Shown here: piece by piece, positions 53,106-62,088 of the stretch
How the letters are laid out: the number at the start of each line of letters is the position of its first letter
Position numbering within the stretch: the first letter of the stretch is position 1
Assembly: GCF_001750165.1 (NCBI RefSeq)
Contig: NZ_CP015411.1
Span: 453,501 to 517,500 of the forward strand
Origin: Pseudoalteromonas luteoviolacea
GTDB lineage: Bacteria; Pseudomonadota; Gammaproteobacteria; Enterobacterales; Alteromonadaceae
Reading direction: 5' to 3'
DNA: 64,000 nt
Notes under the pieces: model-generated
Told to the model about the DNA's origin: nothing
Databases searched by the model: none
Seen by the model: only the letters and a program-made list of their open reading frames with translations
Translations under genes and position numbers: made by a program

Positions 53106-54310
53106 CAGAAAAATTATTGGTCCGTGTTGGCCAGTCACAGCAGGAACCTGTCAGTTGGTTAATATGGTCTGAGTCAGATTCGCAGATCATTGCCAGTGGT
53201 GAGTTGGAGCACAGTGGGTTACTTGGAGAGTTAACAGAAAAAACATCAGGGCGCAGTACTGCCTTATTACTACCAGCATCCAGTGTTCAGCTAAAGCAAG
53301 TTGCATTGCCAACTAAGTGGAATCGTAAGCTAGAGCGTGCATTGCCATTTATGTTGGAAGAGCAGGTTGCGAGTGATATTGATGATGTATTTATTGCCTT
53401 TGGCAAGCCTACTACAATTGATGATAAGCATTTCATCAATATCGCGTTATGTGATTTAGTATGGCTTCAGGATTGGATGTCAGTATTAGAAGATTTTGAT
53501 ATTGAGCCTGCGGTGGTGACCCCTGATGCTTTATTATTGCCTTCACCGGATACGGATACATTGAGCGCAATTGAGCTCCAGGAGCAATGGTTATTCAAGG
53601 GTGAACACTGGCATATCAGTGCAGTAGAGTCAGATTGGGTCGGTGATTATTTGTCCCTCGTACCTGAATCCCAAATTACGCATTATAGTCCAGCAACTAG
53701 CCTCGATACGACGAAACAGCTTATTGAGAAAGAGGCTGAGTATGATTTACCTTTAGCTATTTTTGCTAAAGGTCTTAATGCGTTGCCAATCAATTTGCGA
53801 CAAGGCCCTTTTGCCGCTAAGAAAAAACAGCCACAGTGGTGGCGAGATTGGAAAGCAGGTGTAATTGCTGCTGGCGTAGCATTATTGGCGTTTGTGTCAG
53901 TTAAGTCAGCGCAGCTCGTCATGTTACAGAACGAGGCGGATGCTTACAAAGCGCAAGCAATGAGTGTATATAAGCAAGCATTTCCAAATAAAGTAGTACG
54001 TCCTCACTTACTTCGTAAACAAATTCAAAATGAATTGGACGCGTTAAGCGGCGGTGAGCAAGGCGGGTTTTTAGAACTGACAAATCATTTCGTATCAATC
54101 TATGCACAAGTAGATGATTTTGACCCCGAGACTTTTAGATATGACCACAAACGAAATGAGTTAAGAGTTAGAGCTAAAGCAAAGGGGTTCCAAATATTTA
54201 GCCAAGTAAAATCTATCCTTGAGCAAAGAGGTGTTGAGGTTCAGCAAGGTGCGTTGAATAATGACGGTGATTACGTTATTGGTGAAATAAGAATCAGAGG
54301 TGCAGCATGA
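53102..54310 (+). CDS. gspL: type II secretion protein GspL
   Basis: The protein has 402 aa, with a GTG start overlapping the gspK stop. The N-terminal actin-like cytoplasmic domain (about 1-240; LLLPASSVQLKQVALPTKWNRKLERALPFMLEEQVASDIDDVFIAFG) binds GspE. One membrane helix lies at about 255-275 (AGVIAAGVALLAFVSVKSAQLV). A ferredoxin-like periplasmic domain pairs with GspM. It couples the ATPase to the inner-membrane platform. Confidence 0.95.
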   Translation: MTEKLLVRVGQSQQEPVSWLIWSESDSQIIASGELEHSGLLGELTEKTSGRSTALLLPASSVQLKQVALPTKWNRKLERALPFMLEEQVASDIDDVFIAFGKPTTIDDKHFINIALCDLVWLQDWMSVLEDFDIEPAVVTPDALLLPSPDTDTLSAIELQEQWLFKGEHWHISAVESDWVGDYLSLVPESQITHYSPATSLDTTKQLIEKEAEYDLPLAIFAKGLNALPINLRQGPFAAKKKQPQWWRDWKAGVIAAGVALLAFVSVKSAQLVMLQNEADAYKAQAMSVYKQAFPNKVVRPHLLRKQIQNELDALSGGEQGGFLELTNHFVSIYAQVDDFDPETFRYDHKRNELRVRAKAKGFQIFSQVKSILEQRGVEVQQGALNNDGDYVIGEIRIRGAA

Positions 54311-54783
54311 AGCAGCAAGTGATGAATTATTGGCAATCCCTCAAAGAGCAAGAGCAAAAGCTGCTGATTTTCGCCGGTGTTGTATTTGTCATTTTTGTTC
54401 TAGTGATGGGCGTCATAAAGCCGCTGAACGCAGGCGTAGACAAGGCACAAGCTGATCTTCAGAAGCAGCAAAACTTTCATGCTTGGGTGTCAAAAAGTGT
54501 TGCGCAACTTAAAGCAAGCGGCTCATCTCAAGCAACATCACGCAATCAAAACCTGACTCAGCTGGTGAATCGTACCCGTGGCAGACATGGCATTCAGATC
54601 AGTAAGATGCAGCCAAGGGATAATACACTGCGTATCAACATTGATAATGTAGAATTCAATAAATTAGTCAGCTGGCTTGATGTGCTCACTAACCAACATG
54701 GGGTTAAAGTCGCTAACCTAGATTTAGGTGAAGAGCCACAGCAAGGATATGTTCGCGTGAGCCGTTTGGTGTTAGAGAATTAA
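54307..54783 (+). CDS. gspM: type II secretion protein GspM
   Basis: The protein has 158 aa. A short N-terminus (YWQSLKEQEQKLLIFAG) and a membrane helix (FVIFVLVMGVIKPL) lead to a periplasmic ferredoxin-like domain ending LDLGEEPQQGYVRVSRLVLE. It stabilises and partners GspL. It overlaps gspL by 4 bp (ATGA) and precedes gspN by 2 bp. Confidence 0.94.
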   Translation: MKQQVMNYWQSLKEQEQKLLIFAGVVFVIFVLVMGVIKPLNAGVDKAQADLQKQQNFHAWVSKSVAQLKASGSSQATSRNQNLTQLVNRTRGRHGIQISKMQPRDNTLRINIDNVEFNKLVSWLDVLTNQHGVKVANLDLGEEPQQGYVRVSRLVLEN

Positions 54784-54785
54784 AT

Positions 54786-55544
54786 ATGAAAAATGCAGTT
54801 AGTGTAGTATTGGCTTTTTTGTTCGCGTTTATTGTTTTTACTGTTGTGAGTATTCCTGCACCAATTGCGCTGCAATTGGCACAGTCACATATTCCTCCTA
54901 ATATTCGATTGGGCACTGTGACAGGAACGCTTTGGGATGGCAAAGTAAGTGGTGTGCAATATCAAAATTTACAATTTAATGATGTTAAGTGGCAAATAAA
55001 TGGTTGGGCACTGTTTACAGGCCAAGTTCAAGGCAAGTTAAACTTTGGCAATGCCCGTCAATCTACTGAAATATCTGGGCGTAGTAACTTTGCCGTGTCG
55101 TTGCTTGGAAACAGTATTGAGTTAGATAATACAACGCTTCGATTTAGTGTTGAGCAAGCGATGCGTCAAGTTAATTTACCTTTGCCTGTTGACGCAAAAG
55201 GGCGTGTAATCCTAGAGCTGGATGAATATAACAGTGGTCAACCTTATTGTGAAAGCCTTAAAGGAGATATTAGCAGTCCAGATATCCAGGTTAAGGGCAT
55301 GTCGGGTTGGTTTAGTATTGGGGAATTAAGCGGTGTATTGAGTTGTAAGTCAGGTGACATTGCGATTGTCGTTGAACCAGAAAACTTACTTGGTTTACGA
55401 GCTGATGCTACACTGGCTGAAAACATGCAGTTCAAAGTAGCAGGCAATGTAAAGCCAGATGCATCCTTACCTAAAGAAGTACACGATGCCGTTAAGTTTT
55501 TAGGACGTCCTGATTCTCAGGGCAGGTATCCAGTGAGTTTGTAA
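54786..55544 (+). CDS. gspN: type II secretion protein GspN
   Basis: The protein has 252 aa. An N-terminal membrane anchor (VSVVLAFLFAFIVFTVVSIP) is followed by APIALQLAQSHIPPNIRLGTVTGTLWDGKVSGVQYQNLQFNDVKWQ, the family signature. The periplasmic part is beta-rich. GspN is present in only some T2SS operons and its exact role is unclear. It is the last gsp gene; the next ORF starts 3 bp downstream. Confidence 0.93.
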   Translation: MKNAVSVVLAFLFAFIVFTVVSIPAPIALQLAQSHIPPNIRLGTVTGTLWDGKVSGVQYQNLQFNDVKWQINGWALFTGQVQGKLNFGNARQSTEISGRSNFAVSLLGNSIELDNTTLRFSVEQAMRQVNLPLPVDAKGRVILELDEYNSGQPYCESLKGDISSPDIQVKGMSGWFSIGELSGVLSCKSGDIAIVVEPENLLGLRADATLAENMQFKVAGNVKPDASLPKEVHDAVKFLGRPDSQGRYPVSL

Positions 55545-55547
55545 ATA

Positions 55548-56135
55548 ATGATGGATTTTAGTTACCTGCCTAACCATGAGGCATTACTCAATGAGTACTT
55601 AGAACAACGCATACAGACTAACTCAGAGGTGTTTGAGTTAAAAGCGTTGCAAGGGTTTTTATTTGCTACAGTATGTGGCCCTGATGGCATAGAGCCTGAA
55701 ATGTGGTTAAGCCATGTCACTGGTGGTGATGAGAAAATATCAGAAGATGTGGTCTTTGCGATGCTAGCTCTACACCATCATATTAGTGAGCAGGTTTTTT
55801 CAAATGGGTTTGTTTTACCGTTTGATGGTGAATCATCTTGGCAAGATAAACAGCTTTGGAGCACCGGTTTTTTGTATGGTTGCCAAAGTTATTTGAACAA
55901 GCTAAATGAGAGTGATCTACTTTCCGATGAATTGAAGCAAGCGCTTGTGACAAGCACGGAGTTGCTGGGCTTTTTTAGCCTAGAGTATGCGCAGGTTGAA
56001 ACGTATTGCCAATCTATCGAAGTTGATATAAATGAATTTACCACTCAGCAGTATCAATTAGCTGCTGAGGTTGCCCCAGCCTACGCTGAATTAATTGAGC
56101 AGGTTGCTTTGGGTAGTGGTTTGTACAACGACTAA
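55548..56135 (+). CDS. UPF0149 (YecA/YgfB) family protein
   Basis: The protein has 195 aa. LKALQGFLFATVCGPDGIEPEMWL, WSTGFLYGCQSYL and the acidic helical architecture match the UPF0149 family of small cytoplasmic proteins. The usual C-terminal SEC-C zinc motif of YecA is absent. The gene begins ATGATG, 3 bp after gspN, so it may ride on the T2SS transcript without being part of that machine. A strong hairpin follows. The molecular function is unknown. Confidence 0.85.
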   Translation: MMDFSYLPNHEALLNEYLEQRIQTNSEVFELKALQGFLFATVCGPDGIEPEMWLSHVTGGDEKISEDVVFAMLALHHHISEQVFSNGFVLPFDGESSWQDKQLWSTGFLYGCQSYLNKLNESDLLSDELKQALVTSTELLGFFSLEYAQVETYCQSIEVDINEFTTQQYQLAAEVAPAYAELIEQVALGSGLYND

Positions 56136-56137
56136 AT

Positions 56138-56167
56138 AATTAGACGTAGCTTAGGCTACGTCTAATT
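56138..56167. terminator. bidirectional hairpin terminator
   Basis: A perfect 13-bp stem, AATTAGACGTAGC / GCTACGTCTAATT, with a TTAG loop lies between convergent genes. It contains the stop codon and last codons of the minus-strand gene at 56151. T runs are weak on both sides. Confidence 0.8.
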
Positions 56168-56357
56168 CAATGTGCGTACAACCAGTTGGGCATTGCGCAG
56201 ATGCTTTTTCGCCCTCTTTGACCGCCACATTGAGACTAATTGCTTTCCCGCAGGTTTTACACAGCACAGTTTGTCCTTTCGCTATCTTTTTTAGCAACGC
56301 TTTTTGATCGTTAAAAGATCGGGCTCGGAGTTTATTGAATTGAGTAATGTCGATCAT
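56151..56357 (-). CDS. small zinc-ribbon-like protein
   Basis: The protein has 68 aa. A helical N-terminus (FNKLRARSFNDQKALLKKIAKG) is followed by a putative zinc ribbon: LCKTCGK (CxxC) and CPTGC with Cys near the end (AQCPTGCTHIELDV). Its start follows the stop of the upstream minus-strand gene without a gap, so the two are co-transcribed. I recognise no named family. A nucleic-acid or metal-binding role is inference. Confidence 0.8.
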   Translation of the reverse strand: MIDITQFNKLRARSFNDQKALLKKIAKGQTVLCKTCGKAISLNVAVKEGEKASAQCPTGCTHIELDVA

Positions 56358-56714
56358 TTAAAACTCAGCCTTTTTGATCGCTTTTTCTGCTGCGTCACAA
56401 ATAGTATTTAGTTTGGGGCCAAAAAAGTATAAGTTTAGTTCGTGTTCTTGGCAGTAGCGTACGTGGAACATCTTCACTTTTTTATCTGTTGCAAGAACAT
56501 CTAATAAATATTCTTGTTCGGATGCAGAGAGTTCGAGTTCTCTCGCTATTTCATGTCTAGCTTGTTTTGCTGCAAGGCTATATTGGGTTTGACTAGTTTC
56601 ACCAAGAGTATCTACACCCTGTTGCAGGAATTTATCCCTAGGCTCCTTGATCAAAGGATGATCTATAGTGAAAAGGGCTAATACAATGAGTACTAATAAA
56701 AGATATTTTTTCAT
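56358..56714 (-). CDS. hypothetical exported or anchored protein, 118 aa
   Basis: A hydrophobic N-terminus (KKYLLLVLIVLALFTID) acts as a signal peptide or anchor, followed by a mostly helical polar domain (YSLAAKQARHEIARELELSASEQEYLLDVLATDKKV). Two Cys lie near the C-terminus (VRYCQEHELNLYFFG and NTICDAAEKA). It is coupled to the zinc-ribbon-like gene immediately downstream. I recognise no family. Confidence 0.78.
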   Translation of the reverse strand: MKKYLLLVLIVLALFTIDHPLIKEPRDKFLQQGVDTLGETSQTQYSLAAKQARHEIARELELSASEQEYLLDVLATDKKVKMFHVRYCQEHELNLYFFGPKLNTICDAAEKAIKKAEF

Positions 56715-56930
56715 AAAGCTCGCTAATTTGATCTATTCGACTCAATCACAGCCACAGTGTAATAAAATGCCAGAATCAAAAGCAAGCGAATTGCTCAGGA
56801 AATATTCGTAGTTTTTGCCACCGTCGTGCGATTTATGGCTACGCTAAAAGCGTGCTGTTGCATATAATATCCTTAATAAAAGTAAGGTCACTGTAGCAAG
56901 TAACCTGTCCAAAGCACTTAAGGAGCTTGT

Positions 56931-58352
56931 ATGGACAATAAGATCAAGATTAAGAATATCCCAGTTGAGATCCAAAAACCTGAAAATCTCCAGCCTGATA
57001 GGTTTAACCCGCGCAATCGGATTTATGTGCGAGCAGTAAAAGGAATGCACCAATTGCTTCGTCAGCGAATTGGTTTTTTGGGCATGTTGGTATTTATGCT
57101 TTTACCTTGGCTCAATTTTAATGGACAGCAGGCCGTCTTGTTTGACCTGTTTGAGCAGAAATTCAATATTTTTGGTCTGACACTTTGGCCACAAGATCTC
57201 ACTATTTTGGCATTCATATTAATGATTGCCGCATTTGCGCTATTTTTAGTGACGACTTTTTATGGACGAGTTTGGTGCGGTTATACTTGTCCTCAAACTG
57301 TTTGGACATTTATTTTTATTTGGTTTGAAGAAAAATGTGAAGGGTCGGCAAATCAGCGAAAGAAACTTGATAAGCGACCTATGGATATCGATAAATTGTT
57401 CCGCAAAGGGATGAAGCATTTTAGTTGGTCTGTGTTTTCATTTTTCACCGCGGTGACGTTTGTCGGCTATTTCACGCCAATCAGAACATTATTACCTGAT
57501 TTATTGATGTTCTCTGCCAGTGGCTACGCCACTGTGAGTGTGGTGGTATTTGCCATCTGTACATATGGTAATGCAGGGTGGATGCGCGAGATCATGTGTC
57601 TGCACATTTGTCCTTACTCACGTTTTCAATCTGCGATGTTTGATAAAGATACGTTTACCGTTAGCTACGACAATAAGCGTGGGGAGGGGCGAGGACCAAG
57701 AGGCCGTAAACAGGACCCTAAAGAGTTGGGGCTAGGTGACTGTATTGATTGTAAGTTATGTGTGCAGGTGTGTCCTACTGGGATTGATATTCGCAACGGT
57801 TTGCAATATGAATGCATTAATTGTGGTGCATGTATAGATGCATGTGATGGTGTAATGGAAAAAATGAATTATGCGAAAGGGTTAATTTCCTATACGACAG
57901 AGCGAAATTTGGAGCACACTAAAAAAATCACCCAACCTATACGCATGAAGTTAATCGGTTATGTTCTCATTTTATTTGTTTTAAGTGGCGCTTTAGTGAC
58001 TAACATAGCAATGCGTAAAACCTTTGAGCTAGATATCATTAGAGATAGAAATCAACTCTATCGCGTTAATTATGATGGCATGGTTGAAAATACCTATACT
58101 CTAAAACTTATAAATAAAGCGCAGACGGTACAAACATTCAGCATTTCAGTGGCAGGCCTTGAGCACTTTGAGCTATTAGGTAAACAATCTGCTACGGTCG
58201 CTGCAGGGTCTACACTAGATATACCTGTCTCAGTTGTCATGGATCCGTATGATTTAACTAAACCTGTGACTGAGTTTCATTTTGTACTATCGAGTGATGG
58301 GCAGTCAAAGTCACAAGTGTCTCAACCAACCAATTTCTTTAAAGGACGCTAA
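56931..58352 (+). CDS. ccoG: cytochrome c oxidase accessory protein CcoG
   Basis: The protein has 473 aa. Several membrane helices include MLVFMLLPWLNF and FYGRVWCGYTCPQTVWTFIFIWFEE, and the ferredoxin-like iron-sulfur motifs are CIDCKLCVQVCPTGID and CINCGACIDACD. A periplasmic immunoglobulin-like domain follows the last helix. CcoG (FixG/RdxA) reduces copper for maturation of cbb3-type oxidase, so a cbb3 oxidase is implied although its genes are not in this window. A hairpin terminator follows. Confidence 0.96.
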   Translation: MDNKIKIKNIPVEIQKPENLQPDRFNPRNRIYVRAVKGMHQLLRQRIGFLGMLVFMLLPWLNFNGQQAVLFDLFEQKFNIFGLTLWPQDLTILAFILMIAAFALFLVTTFYGRVWCGYTCPQTVWTFIFIWFEEKCEGSANQRKKLDKRPMDIDKLFRKGMKHFSWSVFSFFTAVTFVGYFTPIRTLLPDLLMFSASGYATVSVVVFAICTYGNAGWMREIMCLHICPYSRFQSAMFDKDTFTVSYDNKRGEGRGPRGRKQDPKELGLGDCIDCKLCVQVCPTGIDIRNGLQYECINCGACIDACDGVMEKMNYAKGLISYTTERNLEHTKKITQPIRMKLIGYVLILFVLSGALVTNIAMRKTFELDIIRDRNQLYRVNYDGMVENTYTLKLINKAQTVQTFSISVAGLEHFELLGKQSATVAAGSTLDIPVSVVMDPYDLTKPVTEFHFVLSSDGQSKSQVSQPTNFFKGR

Positions 58353-58360
58353 TAGTTAGC

Positions 58361-58398
58361 ATGGCTTGAATGAAGAATAGATTAAGCATTCAAGCCAT
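58361..58398 (+). terminator. rho-independent terminator after ccoG
   Basis: The 12-bp perfect stem ATGGCTTGAATG / CATTCAAGCCAT with a 14-nt loop is followed by AATATATTTTGCTT. It is 8 bp past the ccoG stop. Confidence 0.75.
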
Positions 58399-58503
58399 AA
58401 TATATTTTGCTTCCTAACATACTTGGCTTTATCCTATTGTGCTGTGGTCTAAAGGCATTATGTGCCAATACCAGATCTTTTATACTATCAACGGACAGCA
58501 GCA

Positions 58504-59478
58504 ATGAGCGACTTTAGCTATCAAAACCTCACACCAGATTTGATTCTCGATGCAATCGAAAGTATCGGTATTTATCCTGAATCAGGTCTCCTACCTTTAA
58601 ATAGTTATGAAAACCGTGTTTATCAGTTTCGTGGAGATGATAATAAGCGTTATGTTGCTAAGTTTTATCGACCAAACCGTTGGTCAAACGAGCAAATTAT
58701 GGAAGAGCACGCATTTTCAATTGAGGTCGCAGAAGCAGAAGTGCCGGTTGTTTGTCCAATTAGGTGTGACAATGAAAGCTTGTTTGAGCACCAAGGTTAT
58801 CGTTTTGCATTATTTCCAAGTGTTGGTGGTCGACAATTTGAGATGGACAACTTAGATCAATTAGAAGTGCTTGGCCGCTATATAGGTAGGCTGCATAGTG
58901 TTTCAAAAAAATATCGTTTTGCACACCGTCCTAGCATAGATACGGAGAGCTTTTTGACACAAGCGAGCCGAGAAATATTGGCTAGCGAATGTTTACCTCA
59001 GACATTGCAATTAGCTTTTTCAACGGTTTTAGAGCAAGTTGCTAAAAAAACAGAAGAAAAGTTCAAAGTTAATGATACGATTCGATTGCATGGTGATTGT
59101 CATGCTGGCAATATTCTGTGGTCGCAAGAACAGCTCATGCTCGTCGATTTGGATGATTGCCGCCAAGGGCCTGCTATTCAGGACCTATGGATGATGTTAA
59201 ATGGTGATCGTCAAAACCAAGCGTTGCAATTGGACACTTTACTGGGTGGCTATGAAGAGTTTAGTGAACTCGATATGACACAATTGCAATTGATTGAACC
59301 TCTGCGAGCAATGCGTATGATCCATTATATGGGGTGGTTGGCAAAACGTTGGCAAGATCCTGCTTTTCCAAGGAACTTTTCTTGGTTTGCAACAGACAAA
59401 TATTGGGAACAGCAAATCTTGGCATTAAAAGAACAATTGGCTGCGCTTGATGAGCCAGCACTTACAATTTATCCATAA
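58504..59478 (+). CDS. srkA: stress response kinase SrkA (YihE)
   Basis: The protein has 324 aa, an aminoglycoside-phosphotransferase-like kinase. SGLLPLNSYENRVYQF, VAKFYRPNRWSNEQI and FALFPSVGGRQFE are nearly those of E. coli SrkA. HGDCHAGNILW and LVDLDDCRQGPAIQDLWM are the catalytic and metal loops. It protects against programmed death under stress. It directly precedes dsbA, as in E. coli. I start at 58504; an opening 42 nt upstream is less likely. Confidence 0.95.
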   Translation: MSDFSYQNLTPDLILDAIESIGIYPESGLLPLNSYENRVYQFRGDDNKRYVAKFYRPNRWSNEQIMEEHAFSIEVAEAEVPVVCPIRCDNESLFEHQGYRFALFPSVGGRQFEMDNLDQLEVLGRYIGRLHSVSKKYRFAHRPSIDTESFLTQASREILASECLPQTLQLAFSTVLEQVAKKTEEKFKVNDTIRLHGDCHAGNILWSQEQLMLVDLDDCRQGPAIQDLWMMLNGDRQNQALQLDTLLGGYEEFSELDMTQLQLIEPLRAMRMIHYMGWLAKRWQDPAFPRNFSWFATDKYWEQQILALKEQLAALDEPALTIYP

Positions 59479-59497
59479 AATTTAAGAGAGAAAGTAC

Positions 59498-60121
59498 ATG
59501 TTGAAATCGATTAAAGTGGCTTTGCTGGCATTGTGTTTGCCAATTGCTGCATTCGCTGCAGATTTTAAAGAAAGTGTTCACTACGAAACACTGTCATTAG
59601 AAAAAAGTAAAACACCTAGAGTGGTCGAGTTTTTCTCTTTCTATTGCCCTCACTGCTACAAATTTGAGGGACCTGCTAGAGCCCTGCATGCAAGTCTTCC
59701 TGTATCAGTACCATTTGAAAAGATCCATGTGAACTTTTTAGGTGGCTTGCCCCCAGAAGCACAAAGCTACTTAAGCTATGGTTATATTATTGCAAAACAG
59801 TTTGGTGTTGAGTCACCAGTCGTGGATCAAATCTTTAAAACTATCCATGAGCAAAATGGTCGTTTTGCGAGCATGAAAGATGTGCAAAAGCTCCTTGAAG
59901 CCCATGGCGTATCTGCAGAAAAGTTTGATGCTGCGTTAGCCAGTATGCCAGTCATTTCAGCAGAAAACGCAATGCAAAATGATCAGAAGAGGTTCAGTGA
60001 ATCAGGTGCACTTAAAAGCGTACCTACCTTTATCGTGAATGATAAATACCGTGTGGTTATTAATTCATTGAAAAGCCAAGCTGAATTTAATGAATTAGTT
60101 AAGTATTTACTAGAAAAATAA
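59498..60121 (+). CDS. dsbA: thiol:disulfide interchange protein DsbA (CPHC)
   Basis: The protein has 207 aa. The signal peptide is MLKSIKVALLALCLPIAAFA. The thioredoxin fold with a helical insert has the active site Cys50-Pro-His-Cys53 (FYCPHCYKFEG), the classic oxidising DsbA motif, and the cis-Pro loop SVPTFIVNDKY. It donates disulfides to exported proteins, including T2SS substrates and perhaps the secretin. A second dsbA-like gene follows 15 bp downstream. Confidence 0.96.
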   Translation: MLKSIKVALLALCLPIAAFAADFKESVHYETLSLEKSKTPRVVEFFSFYCPHCYKFEGPARALHASLPVSVPFEKIHVNFLGGLPPEAQSYLSYGYIIAKQFGVESPVVDQIFKTIHEQNGRFASMKDVQKLLEAHGVSAEKFDAALASMPVISAENAMQNDQKRFSESGALKSVPTFIVNDKYRVVINSLKSQAEFNELVKYLLEK

Positions 60122-60136
60122 TGGTTGGAGAAGAAT

Positions 60137-60769
60137 ATGTTGAAATCAATTAAAGCTGCCCTGTTAGCATTAGTGCTACCATTGGCAGCAAGTGCCACAA
60201 CCTTTGAAGAAGGTAAACACTATGAAGTGATTGCTGAGCGTGGTACTAAGAAACCTGAAGTGACAGAGTACTTTTCATTTTATTGCCCTGCATGTAATAA
60301 CTTTGAAGGCTTGATTGATCAGTTTAAGCCTAAACTTGATGAGGGTGTGAAATTTAAGAAAAGCCATGTCGATTTCGTAGGTATCCGCGATCCGGAACAT
60401 CAGAAAATGATTGCAACGGCATTAGCGACAGCTGAAGTGCTTCCTCAGAAGAATCAAATTGTATCTGCGATGTTCAATCATATTCACACAAAGCGCGGTA
60501 GGTTTAATGAGCTTGCTGATATTAAAGATGTATTTGTAGCACAAGGTGTAGATGGCACTAAGTTTGATAAAATGTACAAGAGCTTTTCTGTACGTACTAA
60601 AGCATCAAAAATGGCAAGGCAACAAAAACAGCTGCAGGAAAAAGGGGCGTTATCGAGCGTACCAACATTTATCGTCAGTGGTAAGTATAAGTTAGTACTT
60701 GGCAGAGAGTCTGGTGTGACAAGCCCAGATGATATTGCAAAACTAATTAATTATTTAGCGAGTAAATAA
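60137..60769 (+). CDS. second DsbA-like thiol:disulfide protein (CPAC)
   Basis: The protein has 210 aa. The signal peptide MLKSIKAALLALVLPLAASA is nearly identical to that of the first copy, as is the layout, with Cys50-Pro-Ala-Cys53 (FYCPACNNFEG) and the cis-Pro loop SVPTFIVSGKY. The sequences have otherwise diverged, so this is an older tandem duplication. The CPAC dipeptide predicts a different redox potential or partner from CPHC. GGAG upstream supports the ATG at 60137. A terminator follows. Confidence 0.93.
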   Translation: MLKSIKAALLALVLPLAASATTFEEGKHYEVIAERGTKKPEVTEYFSFYCPACNNFEGLIDQFKPKLDEGVKFKKSHVDFVGIRDPEHQKMIATALATAEVLPQKNQIVSAMFNHIHTKRGRFNELADIKDVFVAQGVDGTKFDKMYKSFSVRTKASKMARQQKQLQEKGALSSVPTFIVSGKYKLVLGRESGVTSPDDIAKLINYLASK

Positions 60770-60787
60770 TTTTACACTGCTTAAAAT

Positions 60788-60813
60788 AAAACCCCGCTTT
60801 TGCGGGGTTTTTT
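60788..60813 (+). terminator. rho-independent terminator after dsbA pair
   Basis: The stem AAAACCCCGC / GCGGGGTTTT (10 bp) with a TTTT loop and a trailing TT lies 18 bp past the stop. On the minus strand the A-rich side also gives a T-rich tail, so it can serve the convergent trmA. Confidence 0.92.
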
Positions 60814-60829
60814 ATAAGTCAAAAAAAGG

Positions 60830-61927
60830 TTATTTGCGTGTCAAAAATACACCTGATTCTACATGGTGTGTGTATGGGAATTGGTCAAAAATTGCGATTC
60901 GAGATATATTATGTGTTTCGCTTAAAATCTCTAGGTCTCTCTCCAGTGTATCTGGGTTGCAAGATATATAGATAATGTTGTCATAATTACTAACCAATCT
61001 GCAGGTCAATTCATCCATACCTGCACGCGGTGGGTCAACTAATATTGTTTGGCAATTGTAAGATTGCAGATCAATGCCATTGAGACGTGAAAAGTTACGT
61101 TTACCTTGCATTGCATCTGTAAACTCTTCACTCGACATACGAATGATATCAAGATTTGAGACCTTGTTTGCTGCAATATTATATTGCGCAGAATGTACAG
61201 ATGATTTCGAAATCTCAGTGGCCAAGACGCGGTCAAAATGCTCAGCAAGTGCAATTGAAAAATTACCATTACCACAATACAGCTCAAGCAAGTCGTTCGA
61301 TAGCGGGCGGGCAATAGATTTAGCCCATGACAGCATTTTCTCATTTACCTTGGCGTTGGGTTGAGTAAAGCTGTTTTCGACCTGCTGATAAGTATATTCA
61401 GTGCCATCTACACGGAGTTTTTCTGTGACGAAATCATCACCAAAAACAACTTTTTGTTTTCTAGCTCTGCCAATAAAGTCGATCTTATACGTTTGCTGTA
61501 GTTCTGCTCTGAGTGTACTCATTGCTTCATGCCACTTATCGTCAAGCTGCTTGTGATAAAGTAAGCTAATAAGTATTTCGCCACTAAGTGTTGATAAATA
61601 ATCTATTTGAAATAGCTTACGTCTTAAAGTTTCATTGTTACGCAGCTTTTCCATCATGACTTGCATGAGCTCGTTGACTAAAGGCGCACCTGGATCGAAG
61701 CTATCGACACGTATTTTTTCTTTGCTTTGTTGGTCGAACATGATGTGATACAAATCTTCATCATCGTGCCAAACTCTAAACTCACAACGTTGCCTATAAT
61801 GACTTTTCTCTGAGTCATAGACTTCTAGCTCAGGCGCATTAAAGCGAGCGAATTGTGTGCTGATACGCTGTTGTTTTTCTAAAAGCTGCTGTTCGTATTG
61901 CGAAGCATCGATTTTGATCACGGCCAT
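60830..61927 (-). CDS. trmA: tRNA (uracil-5-)-methyltransferase TrmA
   Basis: The protein has 365 aa. It methylates U54 of tRNA to ribothymidine with S-adenosylmethionine. It shows the SAM region LLELYCGNGNFSIALAEHF, the catalytic Cys in IIYISCNPDTLERDL, and the ILVDPPRAGMD motif. The length equals that of the E. coli enzyme, and the N-terminal region (QYEQQLLEKQQRI) fits TrmA rather than RumA, which carries a TRAM domain. Confidence 0.97.
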   Translation of the reverse strand: MAVIKIDASQYEQQLLEKQQRISTQFARFNAPELEVYDSEKSHYRQRCEFRVWHDDEDLYHIMFDQQSKEKIRVDSFDPGAPLVNELMQVMMEKLRNNETLRRKLFQIDYLSTLSGEILISLLYHKQLDDKWHEAMSTLRAELQQTYKIDFIGRARKQKVVFGDDFVTEKLRVDGTEYTYQQVENSFTQPNAKVNEKMLSWAKSIARPLSNDLLELYCGNGNFSIALAEHFDRVLATEISKSSVHSAQYNIAANKVSNLDIIRMSSEEFTDAMQGKRNFSRLNGIDLQSYNCQTILVDPPRAGMDELTCRLVSNYDNIIYISCNPDTLERDLEILSETHNISRIAIFDQFPYTHHVESGVFLTRK

Positions 61928-62088
61928 GCTGAGGCTACCTTTATATATTGCAAGGAGGCGCTATTTTAGGGGGCGAGGAACATTTGTCCAGTGCTTACAA
62001 CTAAAATTGCACTTTTATTGTACAAATCACCTTTAGCTTTGTCACATATGGCCGATAATTAACTGATAGGGTATAGCGGAGAGCAATC

